Assembly (NCBI GenBank): GCA_027451405.1
Contig: DAIDJM010000007.1
Span: 1-64,000 of the forward strand
DNA: 64,000 nucleotides
Reading direction: 5' to 3'
DNA from: Acetobacteraceae bacterium
GTDB lineage: Bacteria; Pseudomonadota; Alphaproteobacteria; Acetobacterales; Acetobacteraceae
The number at the start of each line of letters is the position of its first letter. The stretch's first letter is position 1. Shown one piece after another: positions 53,610 through 62,874 of the stretch. The notes beneath the pieces are model-generated. The model searched no databases and had not been told where the DNA came from. It was given only the letters and a program-made list of their open reading frames with translations. Both the position numbers and the translations under genes were made by a program.

Positions 53610-55091
53610 CTAACGGCCCCGGCCCCGGCCACCGCCCGGCCGCATGCCACCGCCCGGCCGCGCGCCGCCGCGGCTTTGCAGGCTTTGCGCCCCTCGATTG
53701 GAAAAGGACGAAGCGCGGGCGCCCTGGCTGCGCCCGCTGAAGGCCGGTGGCGAGGGCCGCGCGCCAGGCGCCGGCCGCGTCATCCCGGGCGCGCCGCCCG
53801 GGCGCGCGCCTTGCCCTGGCCCGGGACGATACCCGCCGCCCGGCACGCCGCCTGGCCGTCCGCCCTGGCCAGCCCCCGGCCGGCTTCCCGCGCCCGCGCC
53901 GGGCCGCTGGCCCTGCCCAACCCCTGGCCGGTTGCCCTGGCCCGGACGCTGGCCCGCACCCTGGCCCGCCCCCGGCCGGCTGATCGGCGGCCGGTTATGC
54001 CCCGGCCCCATGCCCGAAGGCGGCCGCACCACATTGCCCGGCACCGACACGCTCGGCCGCCCGGCGCCCCCCGGCCGCGCCGGCGTGCCGTAGCCCGGCC
54101 GCCCCGGCTGCGAGGGCCGCCCCACCGGACCGCCCGGACGGCTCCAGCCCTGCCCCGGCCGGTAGTTCGGCGTCTGCGGCCGCCAGCCGCCATTGGCCGC
54201 GCCGTTCCAGTGCCGGTTCACGTTGATCTGGTTGTAGCGGTTCACGTTGACGTTGATGTTGCTGTAGCCGTAACGGCCCCAGCCGCCCCAGCCGCCATAG
54301 CAACATCCCCAGTTCGGCCGCGCCCAGCCCCATAGCCCCGCCGTGATCGCCACCCCGGCCCCGAAGGCGAGCCCCGAGACCAGCGCCGCCCCCGCGTAAT
54401 AACCGGCCGGCGGCGGGTAATAGACCGGCGGATAGGCCGGATAGGGCCAGGTCCCATACACGACCGAGGGATCGTAGGCCGGAACATAGACCGTCTGCGG
54501 CTGCGCCGGCTCGATCACGATCACCTGCGAGGGCTGGTCCGGCGGCGGCGGCGGCGCGTCCGGGGGCGGCGCCGGCGCCGGCTCGGTCCGCACCATCAGT
54601 TCCGGTCCCGATTTCAAATTGCCGGCCTGCTGCGCGCGCAGCCGCAACCGCTGCACCGCGCCGAACGCGTCGCCTTCCTGGACCTGCATCGCGTAGCCGA
54701 GCTGCTGCGTCCAATCGAGATTCTTGTCGAGCATCTCGAGCACGGCAGGAAACGGCACGAGCGATTTGACCGACGGATCCCAGCTCATCGGCTTGAGCGC
54801 CGTCTCGAGCGCCGCGCCCTTGAGGTTCTTGTGATCGTCCGCCTCGAGCCAGCGCGCGGCCGCGACCAATTCGAGCGGATAGGTCGTCGCCATCAGCAGC
54901 GGCGTGAGCAGCGCATCGGGATAGAGGGCGATCGGCGCCATCAGCGAGTCGAGCTGCCCCTCGCTGAAAAGTTCGGGCTGCGCGTTCGCCTCCGCGCCGC
55001 CCTGCGCGGCCGGCTGCGCGGGCAGCGGCGGCGGATAGAGCCCGATCAGCAGCGACAGGCCGGCGATCACGCGAACGATGCGGTTGCGCAT
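53610..55091 (-). CDS. DUF3300 secreted protein with Gly/Pro/Arg-rich tail
   Basis: The 493-residue precursor starts with a signal peptide (IVRVIAGLSLLIGLYPPPLP). The DUF3300 core is about 45-180 (LDSLMAPIALYPDALLTPLL, AARWLEADDHKNLKGAAL). From about 180 it is low complexity: PPPP runs, then Gly/Tyr/Asn-rich, then 180 residues of RPG/GAG repeats. The family is exported and of unknown role. It is co-oriented with DUF2950. Confidence 0.88.
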   Translation of the reverse strand: MRNRIVRVIAGLSLLIGLYPPPLPAQPAAQGGAEANAQPELFSEGQLDSLMAPIALYPDALLTPLLMATTYPLELVAAARWLEADDHKNLKGAALETALKPMSWDPSVKSLVPFPAVLEMLDKNLDWTQQLGYAMQVQEGDAFGAVQRLRLRAQQAGNLKSGPELMVRTEPAPAPPPDAPPPPPDQPSQVIVIEPAQPQTVYVPAYDPSVVYGTWPYPAYPPVYYPPPAGYYAGAALVSGLAFGAGVAITAGLWGWARPNWGCCYGGWGGWGRYGYSNINVNVNRYNQINVNRHWNGAANGGWRPQTPNYRPGQGWSRPGGPVGRPSQPGRPGYGTPARPGGAGRPSVSVPGNVVRPPSGMGPGHNRPPISRPGAGQGAGQRPGQGNRPGVGQGQRPGAGAGSRPGAGQGGRPGGVPGGGYRPGPGQGARPGGAPGMTRPAPGARPSPPAFSGRSQGARASSFSNRGAQSLQSRGGARPGGGMRPGGGRGRGR

Positions 55092-55264
55092 GAATCCCTG
55101 GCTACGCCCATGACCGCGCCCGGCGAAAGGCGAATCCGGCAATTTTCCGCGCCCCCCCCCCAAAGCGCCCGTCCAAGCCGCGGGTCGCCCCGTCGCGAGC
55201 CCCCTTTGACTTCGGGGCCGAGCGGGGGCGAAGCTCGCCGCCTTCGCAGCAGCACGGGAGCGCC

Positions 55265-55717
55265 ATGCCGGGTCTCTATTACGAAGAGTTCGCGGTCGGC
55301 CAGGTGTTCCGCCACCGTCTCAGCCGCACCATCACCGAGGCGGACAACGTGTTCTTCTCCTGCCTCACCCACAACCCGGCCCTGCTGCATCTCGACGAGG
55401 AGTATTGCCGGAACGAAACCGAATTCGGCCGGCGGATCGTCAATTCCTGCCTCACGCTCGGCCTCATGGTCGGCATCTCGGTGGGCGACACGACTCACGG
55501 CACCGCGATCGCCAATCTCGGCTGGGACGAGGTGCGCTTCCCCAAGCCACTGTTCCACGGCGACACGATCCGGGTGGAGACCGAAATCCTGGAGAAGCGC
55601 GAAAGCCGCTCGCGCCCCAATGCCGGCATCGTGGTCTTCCTCCACCGCGCCTATAACCAGCGCGACGAGCTCGTGGCGCATTGCCAGCGCACGGCGCTGC
55701 AACTGAAAAAACCCTGA
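55265..55717 (+). CDS. MaoC-like acyl-CoA hydratase
   Basis: The 150-residue hot-dog protein has the MaoC motif [20 protein letters not shown], with the catalytic Asp/His pair, and [20 protein letters not shown]. Such hydratases act on enoyl- or mesaconyl-CoA. Its stop overlaps the start of a CitE-like lyase (TGATG), a pairing typical of C4-C5 acyl-CoA metabolism. Confidence 0.88.
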   Translation: MPGLYYEEFAVGQVFRHRLSRTITEADNVFFSCLTHNPALLHLDEEYCRNETEFGRRIVNSCLTLGLMVGISVGDTTHGTAIANLGWDEVRFPKPLFHGDTIRVETEILEKRESRSRPNAGIVVFLHRAYNQRDELVAHCQRTALQLKKP

Positions 55718-56589
55718 TGCCGCGATCCTGGCTGTTCGTTCCCGCCGATTCCGCGAAGAAGCTCGCCCGCGCCGCGCAATCCGAGGCCGATGCGCTGATC
55801 CTCGATCTCGAGGATTCCGTGGCCCCCGCGTCCAAGCCCGAAGCCCGCCACGCCGCCCGGGAATTCCTTGGCTCGCGGCCCCGGGATTTGCGCCGGGCGC
55901 AGATTTGGGTACGCATCAACCCGCTCGGCCCGCTCGCCTTCGAGGACCTGGCCGCGGTGGTGCGTGGGGATCCCGATGGCATCGTTCTGCCGAAAGCCGA
56001 GGGGCCGGCCGATATCGAGCGCCTCGGCCACGCGCTCGACGCGCTCGAGGCGCGCGAAAGCCTCGCCGCCGGCAGCGTCCGCATCCTGGCGATCGCCACC
56101 GAAACCCCGCGCGCGGCGCTGCGGCTGCCGCAATTCGCGAACGCGGCGCTCCCGCGCCTGGCCGGCCTCACCTGGGGGGCGGAGGATCTGTCCGCCGCGC
56201 TCGGCGCCAGCACCAACCGCGACGCCGCCGGCCATTTCGCGCAACCCTATCTCTGGGCGCGCACGGCGATGCTGATGGCCGCGAAAACCCTGGGCGTCGA
56301 GGCGATCGAAACGCTGCACGCGGATTTCCGCGATCTCGAGGGCCTCGCCGCCACCAGCCGCGCCGCGGCGGCGGAGGGTTTCACCGGCCGGCTCGCGATC
56401 CATCCCGACCAGGTCGGCCCGATCCATCTCGCCTTCCAGCCGAGCGGCGCCGAACTCGAATTCGCGCGCCGCGTCATCGCCGCCTTCGAGGCGGCGCCGG
56501 GCGCCGGCGTCGTCGGCCTCGACGGCCGCATGCTCGACATTCCTCATCTGAAACAAGCGCGCGCCGTGATCGAGCGCGCGCGGCCATGA
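55717..56589 (+). CDS. HpcH/HpaI aldolase, CitE/malyl-CoA lyase-like
   Basis: The 290-residue protein has the CitE fold: SWLFVPADSAKKLARA, DALILDLEDSVAP, WVRINPLGPLAFEDL, GIVLPKAEGPADI, ATETPRAAL and GLTWGAEDLSAALGA. It binds Mg2+ through the Glu/Asp pair. Citryl, malyl or methylmalyl-CoA lyase/thioesterase activity is possible. It is translated with the MaoC gene. Confidence 0.9.
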   Translation: MPRSWLFVPADSAKKLARAAQSEADALILDLEDSVAPASKPEARHAAREFLGSRPRDLRRAQIWVRINPLGPLAFEDLAAVVRGDPDGIVLPKAEGPADIERLGHALDALEARESLAAGSVRILAIATETPRAALRLPQFANAALPRLAGLTWGAEDLSAALGASTNRDAAGHFAQPYLWARTAMLMAAKTLGVEAIETLHADFRDLEGLAATSRAAAAEGFTGRLAIHPDQVGPIHLAFQPSGAELEFARRVIAAFEAAPGAGVVGLDGRMLDIPHLKQARAVIERARP

Positions 56590-56599
56590 AGGCGGGAGC

Positions 56600-57283
56600 A
56601 TGAAAGCGTGGGCGGTCCGCCGCGCCTTCGCCTCGCTGCCGCTCCGCCCGTTCGAGGCGATCGTGGGCGAGGCCCCCCTGCTCGTGCTCTCGCCCCACCC
56701 CGACGACGAATCGCTCGGCTGCGGCGGCCTGCTCGCGGAAGCCGCTGCGCGCGGCCAGGCCGCCGCGATCGCCTGGGTGACGGACGGCGCCGCCTCGCAT
56801 CCCAACCGTCCGGGGCTCGCGGCCGCGCGCGCGCTCGAGGCCGAGGCAGCGGCCTCCCGGCTCGGCGTCCCGCCGGAGCGCCGGCTCCTGCTCGGCGCGC
56901 CCGACGGCGCGGCCCCCCATGCGGGCCCCCTGTTCGACACGCTCGTGAACCGGCTCGAGGCGTTCTGCCGGATGCACGGCATCGGCACGGTGTGCGCGAC
57001 CTGGGCGGGCGATCCGCACCCCGATCATGTTGCGACAGCGAAACTGGCCTCCGCGCTGGCCGCGCGGCTCGGCCTGCGCCACATCGCCTACCCGATCTGG
57101 GCCTGGGCCGCGCCGCGCGGGGCGGACCTGCCGGCGCCGAGCGGCGCCCGCCTCGACGTGTCGCGCCACCGCGCGCAGAAGCGGTTCGCGATCGCCGCGC
57201 ACCGCACCCAGCACCCGAGCCCGCTGCGCTGGTGGTTCCGCCGAAAATTCGACCGCGGAACCGAGATTTTCCTGACGCCCTGA
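56600..57283 (+). CDS. PIG-L family deacetylase
   Basis: The 227-residue protein has the zinc motif SPHPDDESLGCGG (about 31-43) and the third ligand in GDPHPDHVATAKL. It removes acetyl groups from N-acetylglucosamine-type substrates. The start ATG at 56600 lies 10 bases after the CitE stop, so the three genes MaoC, CitE and PIG-L may be one transcript. The substrate is unknown. Confidence 0.92.
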   Translation: MKAWAVRRAFASLPLRPFEAIVGEAPLLVLSPHPDDESLGCGGLLAEAAARGQAAAIAWVTDGAASHPNRPGLAAARALEAEAAASRLGVPPERRLLLGAPDGAAPHAGPLFDTLVNRLEAFCRMHGIGTVCATWAGDPHPDHVATAKLASALAARLGLRHIAYPIWAWAAPRGADLPAPSGARLDVSRHRAQKRFAIAAHRTQHPSPLRWWFRRKFDRGTEIFLTP

Positions 57284-57394
57284 CTTGACCCCGCGCAGCC
57301 CCACACATTAGCGTTCCGCATCCTTGCCGTTGCGGCAAGACACGGGGCGCGCCTGATCGTCCCCCGGCCATTCATTCCATATCCGGAGCAATCT

Positions 57395-60079
57395 ATGCTG
57401 CCGACCCTTTCCCATGCCCGCTCGTTGCGGCGGCGCCTCGCGGCCTGCACGGCGCTGCTCGCGCTGGCAGCGCCGACGTTCGCGCTCGCGGCTCAGACCG
57501 GTTCGCACGAGGAGCATGTCGCCACCGACGATGGGCTGAGCCGCCCGGATTACTATCGCTATCTCGAACAGGCCTTTCCGAGCCCCTATATCGCGCCCGC
57601 GCAGAGCGAAGGCGCGCGGCGGGCTTTCGACTCGCTCTCGCAACTGACCGGCAGCCCCGGCACCTGGACCCAGCTGCGCTACGTGGTGGGCCGCGTTCCG
57701 GCGCCCGTCACCTACACCAATCGCGGCTTCACCGCCGCCGGCCGCGTCACCGCGCTCGCGCTGACCCCGGGTTGCGGCGGCGGCAGCGGTCCGTGCCACG
57801 CCTTCGTGGGGGCCGCGGGCGGCGGCGTGTGGGTGGCGAGCGATCCGTTCGGCCAGCCCAGCTGGAGCCCGGCGCTCGCGGGCCTGCGGTCCAACGCGAT
57901 CGGCTCGCTCGCGATCGACCCCAACGGCGCGGGCCTGGTGCTCTACGCAGGCACCGGCGAGCCGGACAGCTCGGCCGATTCGGAAGCCGGCGTGGGGCTT
58001 TTCCGCTCGGCCGACGGCGGCAAATCCTGGCACGTGCTGCCGGCCTCCGTGCCGCTCGCGGAAGGATTGTCGGTCTCCGCGGTGATCGTCGATCCGCGCG
58101 ATTCGCAACACATCCTGTTCTCGACCATGACCGCGCTGCACGGGCTTTCGGCGTCCGGCAATGCCAGCATCCCGCCCGGCGTGACGCCCCCCGGCATCTA
58201 CGAGAGCCATGACGGCGGCGCGAGCTTCGCGCAGCTCTACAACGCGCCCGCCAACAGTTTCAAAGGTGGGATCGTGCAGATGGCGCTTGATCCCAACGAT
58301 CCCGACACGATCTATGCCTCCGCCTTCGACGAGGGCCTGATCCGCTCCTCGGCGCGGCTCGACGGCGACCGCGTGTTCCGCCTGGTGTACAAACATCACC
58401 CGGCCATCGCCGGCGCGCCCAACGACCATTTCAACCGCCAGGCCTTCGCGCTCGCGCAATACCACGGTCACACGCGCCTCTACGTCGGCGACAGCAACGA
58501 CGGCGATCAGACCTCCTTCATCTCGCGGCTCGACAACGCCGATGTCCCCGCCTCCCAGCTCAGCGACAAATCCTATCTGATGCTGTCGAGCCCGACCCCC
58601 GGCACGCCCGGCTATGCGAGCTGGGGCTTCTGCGAGGGTCAGTGCTGGTACGATATGTATCTCGCGACCCCGCCGGGCCAGCCGGACGTTCTCTGGTTCG
58701 GCGGCTCCATGAAATACAGCGACATCTTCAACGCCAATCCGCCCTCGAACGGGCGGGCCGTGATGCGCTCGGTCGATGCGGGCGTGTCCTTCACCGACAT
58801 GACGCGGGACGACCGCATGCCGGCGGGCGGGATGCACCCGGATCAGCACGTGCTGGTGTTCAACCCGAAGCACCCCGACCAGGTGCTCGCGGGCTCGGAT
58901 GGCGGCCTCGTGGTCACGAGCGGCAAGCTGGTCGATGCGAGCGCGCAATGCGCCTCGCGCGGGCTGTCGAGCACCGATCTCGCGGATTGCGAAGCCTGGC
59001 TCAAGGCCATTCCGACCGTGGTGCGGCCGGTCAATACCGGTCTGCAGACGCTGCAATATCAGGGGGTGGTCTACAACCCGGCCGAGCCGGACACCGACTG
59101 GCAGGGCGGCACGCAGGATAACGGCACCTGGCAGGGAATGGCCGGCAACCTGGTGCAGACCGAGAGCGTCGGCGGCGACGGGGGCAATGGCGGCATCGAC
59201 GCGGTGCTGCCGGACCAGCGCTTCCACACCTATTACGGTCCGCAAATGGATGTGAATTTCCGCGGCGGCGCCGTGCCGGCCTGGGACTGGGTCGCCGACC
59301 CGCTGAACGCCAGCGGGGAGCATTCCGAGTTCTACATCCCGGCGCTGAGCGATCCGCTGGCGAGCGGCACGATCTTCGCGGGTCTGCAGCATGTGTGGCG
59401 GACGCAGGACGAGGGCGGAGCGCAGAGCTATCTCGACCAGCACTGCAACGAATATACCGGTGATTTCTCGGTCACCTGCGGCGATTTCGTGCCGCTCGGC
59501 GGCGATCTCACCTCGACCGCCTACGGCAATTCGCGCAGCGGCGGCGTGGTGACGCTGATTTCGCGCAGCACCAGCGATCGCGACACGATGTGGGTCGCGA
59601 CCAATGCGGGCCGGCTGTTCATCAGCCGGAACGCCAGCGACGCGGCGGCGAACGTGCGGTTCCGGCGCATCGACGAACTGACCACGCCGAAGCGGGTGAT
59701 CACCGGCATCGCGATCGATCCGACCGATGGCACGCACGCTTTCGTTTCCTATACCGGGTATGACGCCTACACGCCGACCACGCCGGGGCATGTGTTCGAG
59801 GTGCATGCGGCGCCGGGCGGAAAGGCCAGTTTCACCGATATCAGCGCCAATATCGGGGACATGCCGATCACCGGGCTGGTGCTCGATCCGGCGACCGGCG
59901 ATCTCTATGCGGCGACCGATTTCGGGGTGATCACCCGTAAGGCCGGTACGAGCGCCTGGGTGCCGGCGGGGGCCGGAATCCCGCATGTGGCGGTCTATCA
60001 GCTGCGGCTCACGGCGGACGGGCTCCTCTATGCGGCGACGCATGGGCGGGGGATCTGGACGTTGAAGACGCGCTCCTGA
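57395..60079 (+). CDS. Large secreted protein with Asp-box (BNR) repeats
   Basis: The 894-residue precursor starts with a signal peptide (AACTALLALAAPTFALAAQT). Asp-box motifs are visible as SADGGKSW, SHDGGASF and SVDAGVSF, with beta-propeller segments such as GLRSNAIGSLAIDPNG and YAGTGEPDSSADSE. Such proteins fold as sialidase-type propellers, often glycosidases or adhesins, but no catalytic residues of sialidases are identifiable. It is the largest gene in the window and monocistronic. Confidence 0.8.
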   Translation: MLPTLSHARSLRRRLAACTALLALAAPTFALAAQTGSHEEHVATDDGLSRPDYYRYLEQAFPSPYIAPAQSEGARRAFDSLSQLTGSPGTWTQLRYVVGRVPAPVTYTNRGFTAAGRVTALALTPGCGGGSGPCHAFVGAAGGGVWVASDPFGQPSWSPALAGLRSNAIGSLAIDPNGAGLVLYAGTGEPDSSADSEAGVGLFRSADGGKSWHVLPASVPLAEGLSVSAVIVDPRDSQHILFSTMTALHGLSASGNASIPPGVTPPGIYESHDGGASFAQLYNAPANSFKGGIVQMALDPNDPDTIYASAFDEGLIRSSARLDGDRVFRLVYKHHPAIAGAPNDHFNRQAFALAQYHGHTRLYVGDSNDGDQTSFISRLDNADVPASQLSDKSYLMLSSPTPGTPGYASWGFCEGQCWYDMYLATPPGQPDVLWFGGSMKYSDIFNANPPSNGRAVMRSVDAGVSFTDMTRDDRMPAGGMHPDQHVLVFNPKHPDQVLAGSDGGLVVTSGKLVDASAQCASRGLSSTDLADCEAWLKAIPTVVRPVNTGLQTLQYQGVVYNPAEPDTDWQGGTQDNGTWQGMAGNLVQTESVGGDGGNGGIDAVLPDQRFHTYYGPQMDVNFRGGAVPAWDWVADPLNASGEHSEFYIPALSDPLASGTIFAGLQHVWRTQDEGGAQSYLDQHCNEYTGDFSVTCGDFVPLGGDLTSTAYGNSRSGGVVTLISRSTSDRDTMWVATNAGRLFISRNASDAAANVRFRRIDELTTPKRVITGIAIDPTDGTHAFVSYTGYDAYTPTTPGHVFEVHAAPGGKASFTDISANIGDMPITGLVLDPATGDLYAATDFGVITRKAGTSAWVPAGAGIPHVAVYQLRLTADGLLYAATHGRGIWTLKTRS

Positions 60080-60125
60080 TTTCGCGGCATCGATCGGGTG
60101 GGGGCCGGAACCTTGGTTCCGGCCC

Positions 60126-60989
60126 CTATTTTTGTTTCCGGGTGACAAGAAAACGAGCGGTGACGAAGAGGAGGGCGCCGGCGAGGCCGAACCAGGTGAG
60201 CGCGTATTGCAGATGGTTGTTGGGCGGCCGGGGCAAGGCGGTGGCGGGTTCGGGGGCGCCGGGCGGGGCGGTGCCGAGGGCGACGAGCGTGAAAGGGGCG
60301 ACGTTGGGCACGCCGAGCGCGGTCGCGATCGTGGCCGGGTTAAGCGTGTAGAAATGTTTTTCGGCCATATTGTCCGCGGGGGAGAGGAGGCCGGGTTTTT
60401 CGGGTGGGCGGGCATAGCCGGTGATGGCGGCAGGGCCGGTGACGGGGGTCGCGCCTTCGGGGACCCAGCCGAGATCGGCGAGCAGGGGCGGCGCGTTCGG
60501 ACGGTGGAGGATTTCGACGAGCTGGCCTCCCATTTTGGGCATGCCGTCCGGGGTGGTGCGGACTTCGGCGCCGTAGAGGGCGGCCTCGGGGCCGATGGTT
60601 CCGCGGGCGACGATTTTTTCGAAGGGTTTGGGCGTGGCGTTGGCGGTGAGCGGGGTGGGCGGGGCTTTTTCGGCGGCGTCGATCTGGGCGAGGAGGTGGG
60701 TTTTCCATTGGAGCCGGTAGAGCTGCCAGACGCCGAGGCTTATCAGGATCGCGAGGGGAACGGAGGCGGCGGCGACAACCCCCCAGGGAGAGGATCGCGG
60801 AGGCCGCGCGCCGGCCGGGTTCGGGGGAGCAGAGACCCCTTGGCCGGAGCGGTCCGGGCGGCCAGCCGGGCCGGCTGGGCTCGGCGATCCGGCTGGGCCC
60901 GTTGATCCGGCTGGGCCCGTTGACCCGGCTGGGCCCGTTGATCCGGCTGGGCCGGCGGGCCCCCCGGGGCTGGCGTGGTTATTCGTCAT
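60126..60989 (-). CDS. SURF1 family protein with collagen-like N-terminus
   Basis: The 287-residue protein has the SURF1 layout: helix 1 ([20 protein letters not shown]), a periplasmic domain ([30 protein letters not shown]), and helix 2 ([20 protein letters not shown]). SURF1 helps insert heme a into cytochrome oxidase. The first 40 residues are Gly-Pro-Ala-rich repeats ([12 protein letters not shown]) from an 18-bp DNA repeat. The ATG at 60989 overlaps the apt end by 11 bases. Confidence 0.9.
   Translation of the reverse strand: MTNNHASPGGPAGPAGSTGPAGSTGPAGSTGPAGSPSPAGPAGRPDRSGQGVSAPPNPAGARPPRSSPWGVVAAASVPLAILISLGVWQLYRLQWKTHLLAQIDAAEKAPPTPLTANATPKPFEKIVARGTIGPEAALYGAEVRTTPDGMPKMGGQLVEILHRPNAPPLLADLGWVPEGATPVTGPAAITGYARPPEKPGLLSPADNMAEKHFYTLNPATIATALGVPNVAPFTLVALGTAPPGAPEPATALPRPPNNHLQYALTWFGLAGALLFVTARFLVTRKQK
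60887..60955. repeat. 18-bp tandem repeat in the SURF1 gene
   Basis: ATCCGGCTGGGCCCGTTG repeats at 60887 and 60905 exactly, at 60923 with one change, and partly at 60941. On the minus strand it codes for the repeated GPAGST hexapeptide; unit number could vary between strains. Confidence 0.9.
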
Positions 60990-61494
60990 AGGCAACGAGG
61001 GTGGAGACCGGCACGTCCAGCTTCTCGCGGCCCTTGAGGAAGGTCAGTTCGATCAGGGCGGCGGCGGCCGGGACGACGGCGCCGACCTGGCGGAGCAGCT
61101 TGATGCCGGCGGCCATGGTTCCGCCGGTGGCGAGGAGGTCATCGACCACCACGACGCGCTGGCCCGGCGTGATGGCGTCGGCCTGGATCTCGATCCGGTC
61201 GGTGCCGTATTCGAGCGCATAGTCCAGCGCGACGCGCTCGCCGGGCAGTTTGCCGGCCTTGCGCAGCATGATGAAGCCGCAGCCGAGCTTCAGCGCGAGC
61301 GGGGCGGCCATCAGGAAGCCGCGGCTCTCGATGCCGGCGAGCATATCCGGCTGGTGGGTCCGCACCGAGGCGGCCATGCGGCCCATCGCGACCTGCCAGG
61401 CGTCGGGATGCCGGAGCAGGGTGGAGATGTCGTAGAAAAGGATGCCGGGCTTTGGGAAATCCGGGATCCCGCGGATATGGTCCTTGAGGTCCAT
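60979..61494 (-). CDS. apt: Adenine phosphoribosyltransferase
   Basis: The 171-residue enzyme starts [20 protein letters not shown] and has [20 protein letters not shown] and the PRPP-binding [13 protein letters not shown] (about 114-126). It makes AMP from adenine. The ATG at 61494 gives the canonical N-terminus; an open extension to 61611 is rejected. The gene overlaps SURF1 by 11 bases. Confidence 0.96.
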   Translation of the reverse strand: MDLKDHIRGIPDFPKPGILFYDISTLLRHPDAWQVAMGRMAASVRTHQPDMLAGIESRGFLMAAPLALKLGCGFIMLRKAGKLPGERVALDYALEYGTDRIEIQADAITPGQRVVVVDDLLATGGTMAAGIKLLRQVGAVVPAAAALIELTFLKGREKLDVPVSTLVAYDE

Positions 61495-62675
61495 CGCTGC
61501 TGTCGTGTCCGTTGCGGTGAAAGCCCGTTGATAGAGCGGTCGCCGCGGTGCGGGAACCGTGCCCGGATTCGCGGGGGCCGCCGGTCCGCCGGGAACGCTG
61601 GGCATCCGCACGGCAAATTCTTAAGAGAACCGGGGTCCGGGGCCTTCCGGCCGCAGCGGGCTCGCCACGGGTGCGCCATGGGTCCGAGCGCCAATGGCGA
61701 GGGGGCAAAGCTTTTCGCGGCCGGTGGCGCGGCACCCCCGCGCGTCAGGGGGCAGGCGGAGGGCAAGAGCAGGGTATGCGGATCTTCATCGCGAGCGTGG
61801 CGGGGCTGACTTTCCTGGTGCTGTGGATCAGCGGGGCCGCGGTGCTCGGGGATGTGTTCCGGGGGACGCCGATCCTGGTGCAGTTCGTTTATTACGCGAT
61901 CGCCGGGTTCGTCTGGGTGTTTCCCATTCGCTGGCTGATGCTGTGGGCCGCGCGCATGCGGTGAGGCTGGCCGGGCGGCGCTCGAGGCGGGGCCGGGCGC
62001 GGGGTTTGGGGGTGGCGGACCCGGGTGGGCGCCGCGGACGAGCCAGGGAAAGGGCGGCTTCGGGGGCGCGCCGGGGCCGGAGGGCGACGGGTCCGGGGTT
62101 TCGGGGGTTTCGGGCGGCTCGGGGTCGCCGGGGCCGGTTTCGGCCAGGGCCAGGAAACGGTCGACCAGATCGGGGTCGATGCAGGGCGAATCCAGGAGGG
62201 CCAGGGTGGCGTCGATGAGCGGCGCCGGGGCGAGCATGGCGCCGAGCGAGCGGCGAAGGGTCTCGATGCCGGGCTGGGCGTCGGGCGGCAGCAGGTAGCG
62301 GTCGCGCAGAAGCAGCAGATGCAGGTCGGTGGGAGCGCCGTCCCAGGTCCGGGTGGCGGCGAGATAGGCGCGGCGGCGGGCGGACGCGTCGGGCGCCTCG
62401 CCGAGCGCGCGGAGCAGGGTGAGAAGGTGGCGCTCGATGAGGTCGAGCAGGATGCAGTCGATGTCGCCGGCGAGCCGCAGGACAGTTTCGATCCCGTGAT
62501 GGACGGTCGCGGCGAGGCTGGCGATCGGGATGTTGTGGGCGCCATGGTCGGCGAAGAGGGAAAGCGCGATCGCATGGATGCGGTCGCGCCTGGCCATGTC
62601 GGCCTCGGAAAGATCGGGCGGCTGCCCGTCGACGCGCGCGGCGGCGGCGCGCAGGATGCGCAGGGGTATTTTCAT
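61311..62675 (-). CDS. TetR/AcrR-type regulator whose frame runs on without a stop
   Basis: The N-terminal half is a clear TetR-type protein: [40 protein letters not shown] (HTH), then [19 protein letters not shown]. The ligand domain ends near residue 195, followed by a Pro-rich tail ([15 protein letters not shown]). The frame does not stop at a normal length but runs on, antisense to DUF2842 and over the start of apt, to 61311. The first 200 residues are convincing; the rest is not. A lost stop or frameshift is likely. Confidence 0.5.
   Translation of the reverse strand: MKIPLRILRAAAARVDGQPPDLSEADMARRDRIHAIALSLFADHGAHNIPIASLAATVHHGIETVLRLAGDIDCILLDLIERHLLTLLRALGEAPDASARRRAYLAATRTWDGAPTDLHLLLLRDRYLLPPDAQPGIETLRRSLGAMLAPAPLIDATLALLDSPCIDPDLVDRFLALAETGPGDPEPPETPETPDPSPSGPGAPPKPPFPWLVRGAHPGPPPPNPAPGPASSAARPASPHARGPQHQPANGKHPDEPGDRVINELHQDRRPPEHIPEHRGPADPQHQESQPRHARDEDPHTLLLPSACPLTRGGAAPPAAKSFAPSPLALGPMAHPWRARCGRKAPDPGSLKNLPCGCPAFPADRRPPRIRARFPHRGDRSINGLSPQRTRQQRWTSRTISAGSRISQSPASFSTTSPPCSGIPTPGRSRWAAWPPRCGPTSRICSPASRAAAS
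61632..61721. repeat. GC-rich repeat, long form, copy 14
   Basis: GGGGTCCGGGGCCTTCCGG with insert CTCGCCACGGGTGCGCCATG, similar to the long form at 8699-8793. It lies between apt (minus) and DUF2842 (plus). Confidence 0.65.
61776..61964 (+). CDS. DUF2842 membrane protein
   Basis: The 62-residue protein has two hydrophobic helices ([20 protein letters not shown] and [20 protein letters not shown]) and matches the DUF2842 family of small alphaproteobacterial membrane proteins. Function is unknown. It lies within the open TetR frame of the opposite strand. Confidence 0.8.
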   Translation: MRIFIASVAGLTFLVLWISGAAVLGDVFRGTPILVQFVYYAIAGFVWVFPIRWLMLWAARMR

Positions 62676-62720
62676 GAGGGAAATTTCAAGTCGGGGCGGG
62701 CTTGCGTTGGCGGCAGCGGT

Positions 62721-62735
62721 GTTAGCATAGCTAAC
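62721..62735. promoter_or_regulatory. Candidate TetR operator
   Basis: GTTAGC-ATA-GCTAAC, a perfect 15-base dyad 46-60 bases before the TetR-type start, in the shared spacer with LysR. It is of the size and position expected for the regulator's own operator. Confidence 0.55.
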
Positions 62736-62779
62736 TGGCCGGGCGCAAGGGGGGCGGAGGGGTTGAGACGGGAAGGTTC

Positions 62780-62814
62780 TTCTTTTTCTGAAGAAAAAGA
62801 AGCAAAAAGACTTT
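62780..62814 (-). repeat. AT-rich palindromic repeat, copy 12
   Basis: TTCTTTTTCTG/AAGAAAAAGAA with GCAAAAAGACTT tail, 61 bases before the LysR start, between divergent regulators. Confidence 0.85.
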
Positions 62815-62874
62815 GTTCCTTGCGGGGGTTTGCGGCGGGCGCGGCCCCGGGGCCGATGCGCTGGGGCTGGCCGG

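Noticed and set aside
57308-60415. 1035-codon minus-strand frame opposite the Asp-box protein
   Set aside because: Starts and ends inside other genes, no signal peptide or motif; the plus-strand gene has both.
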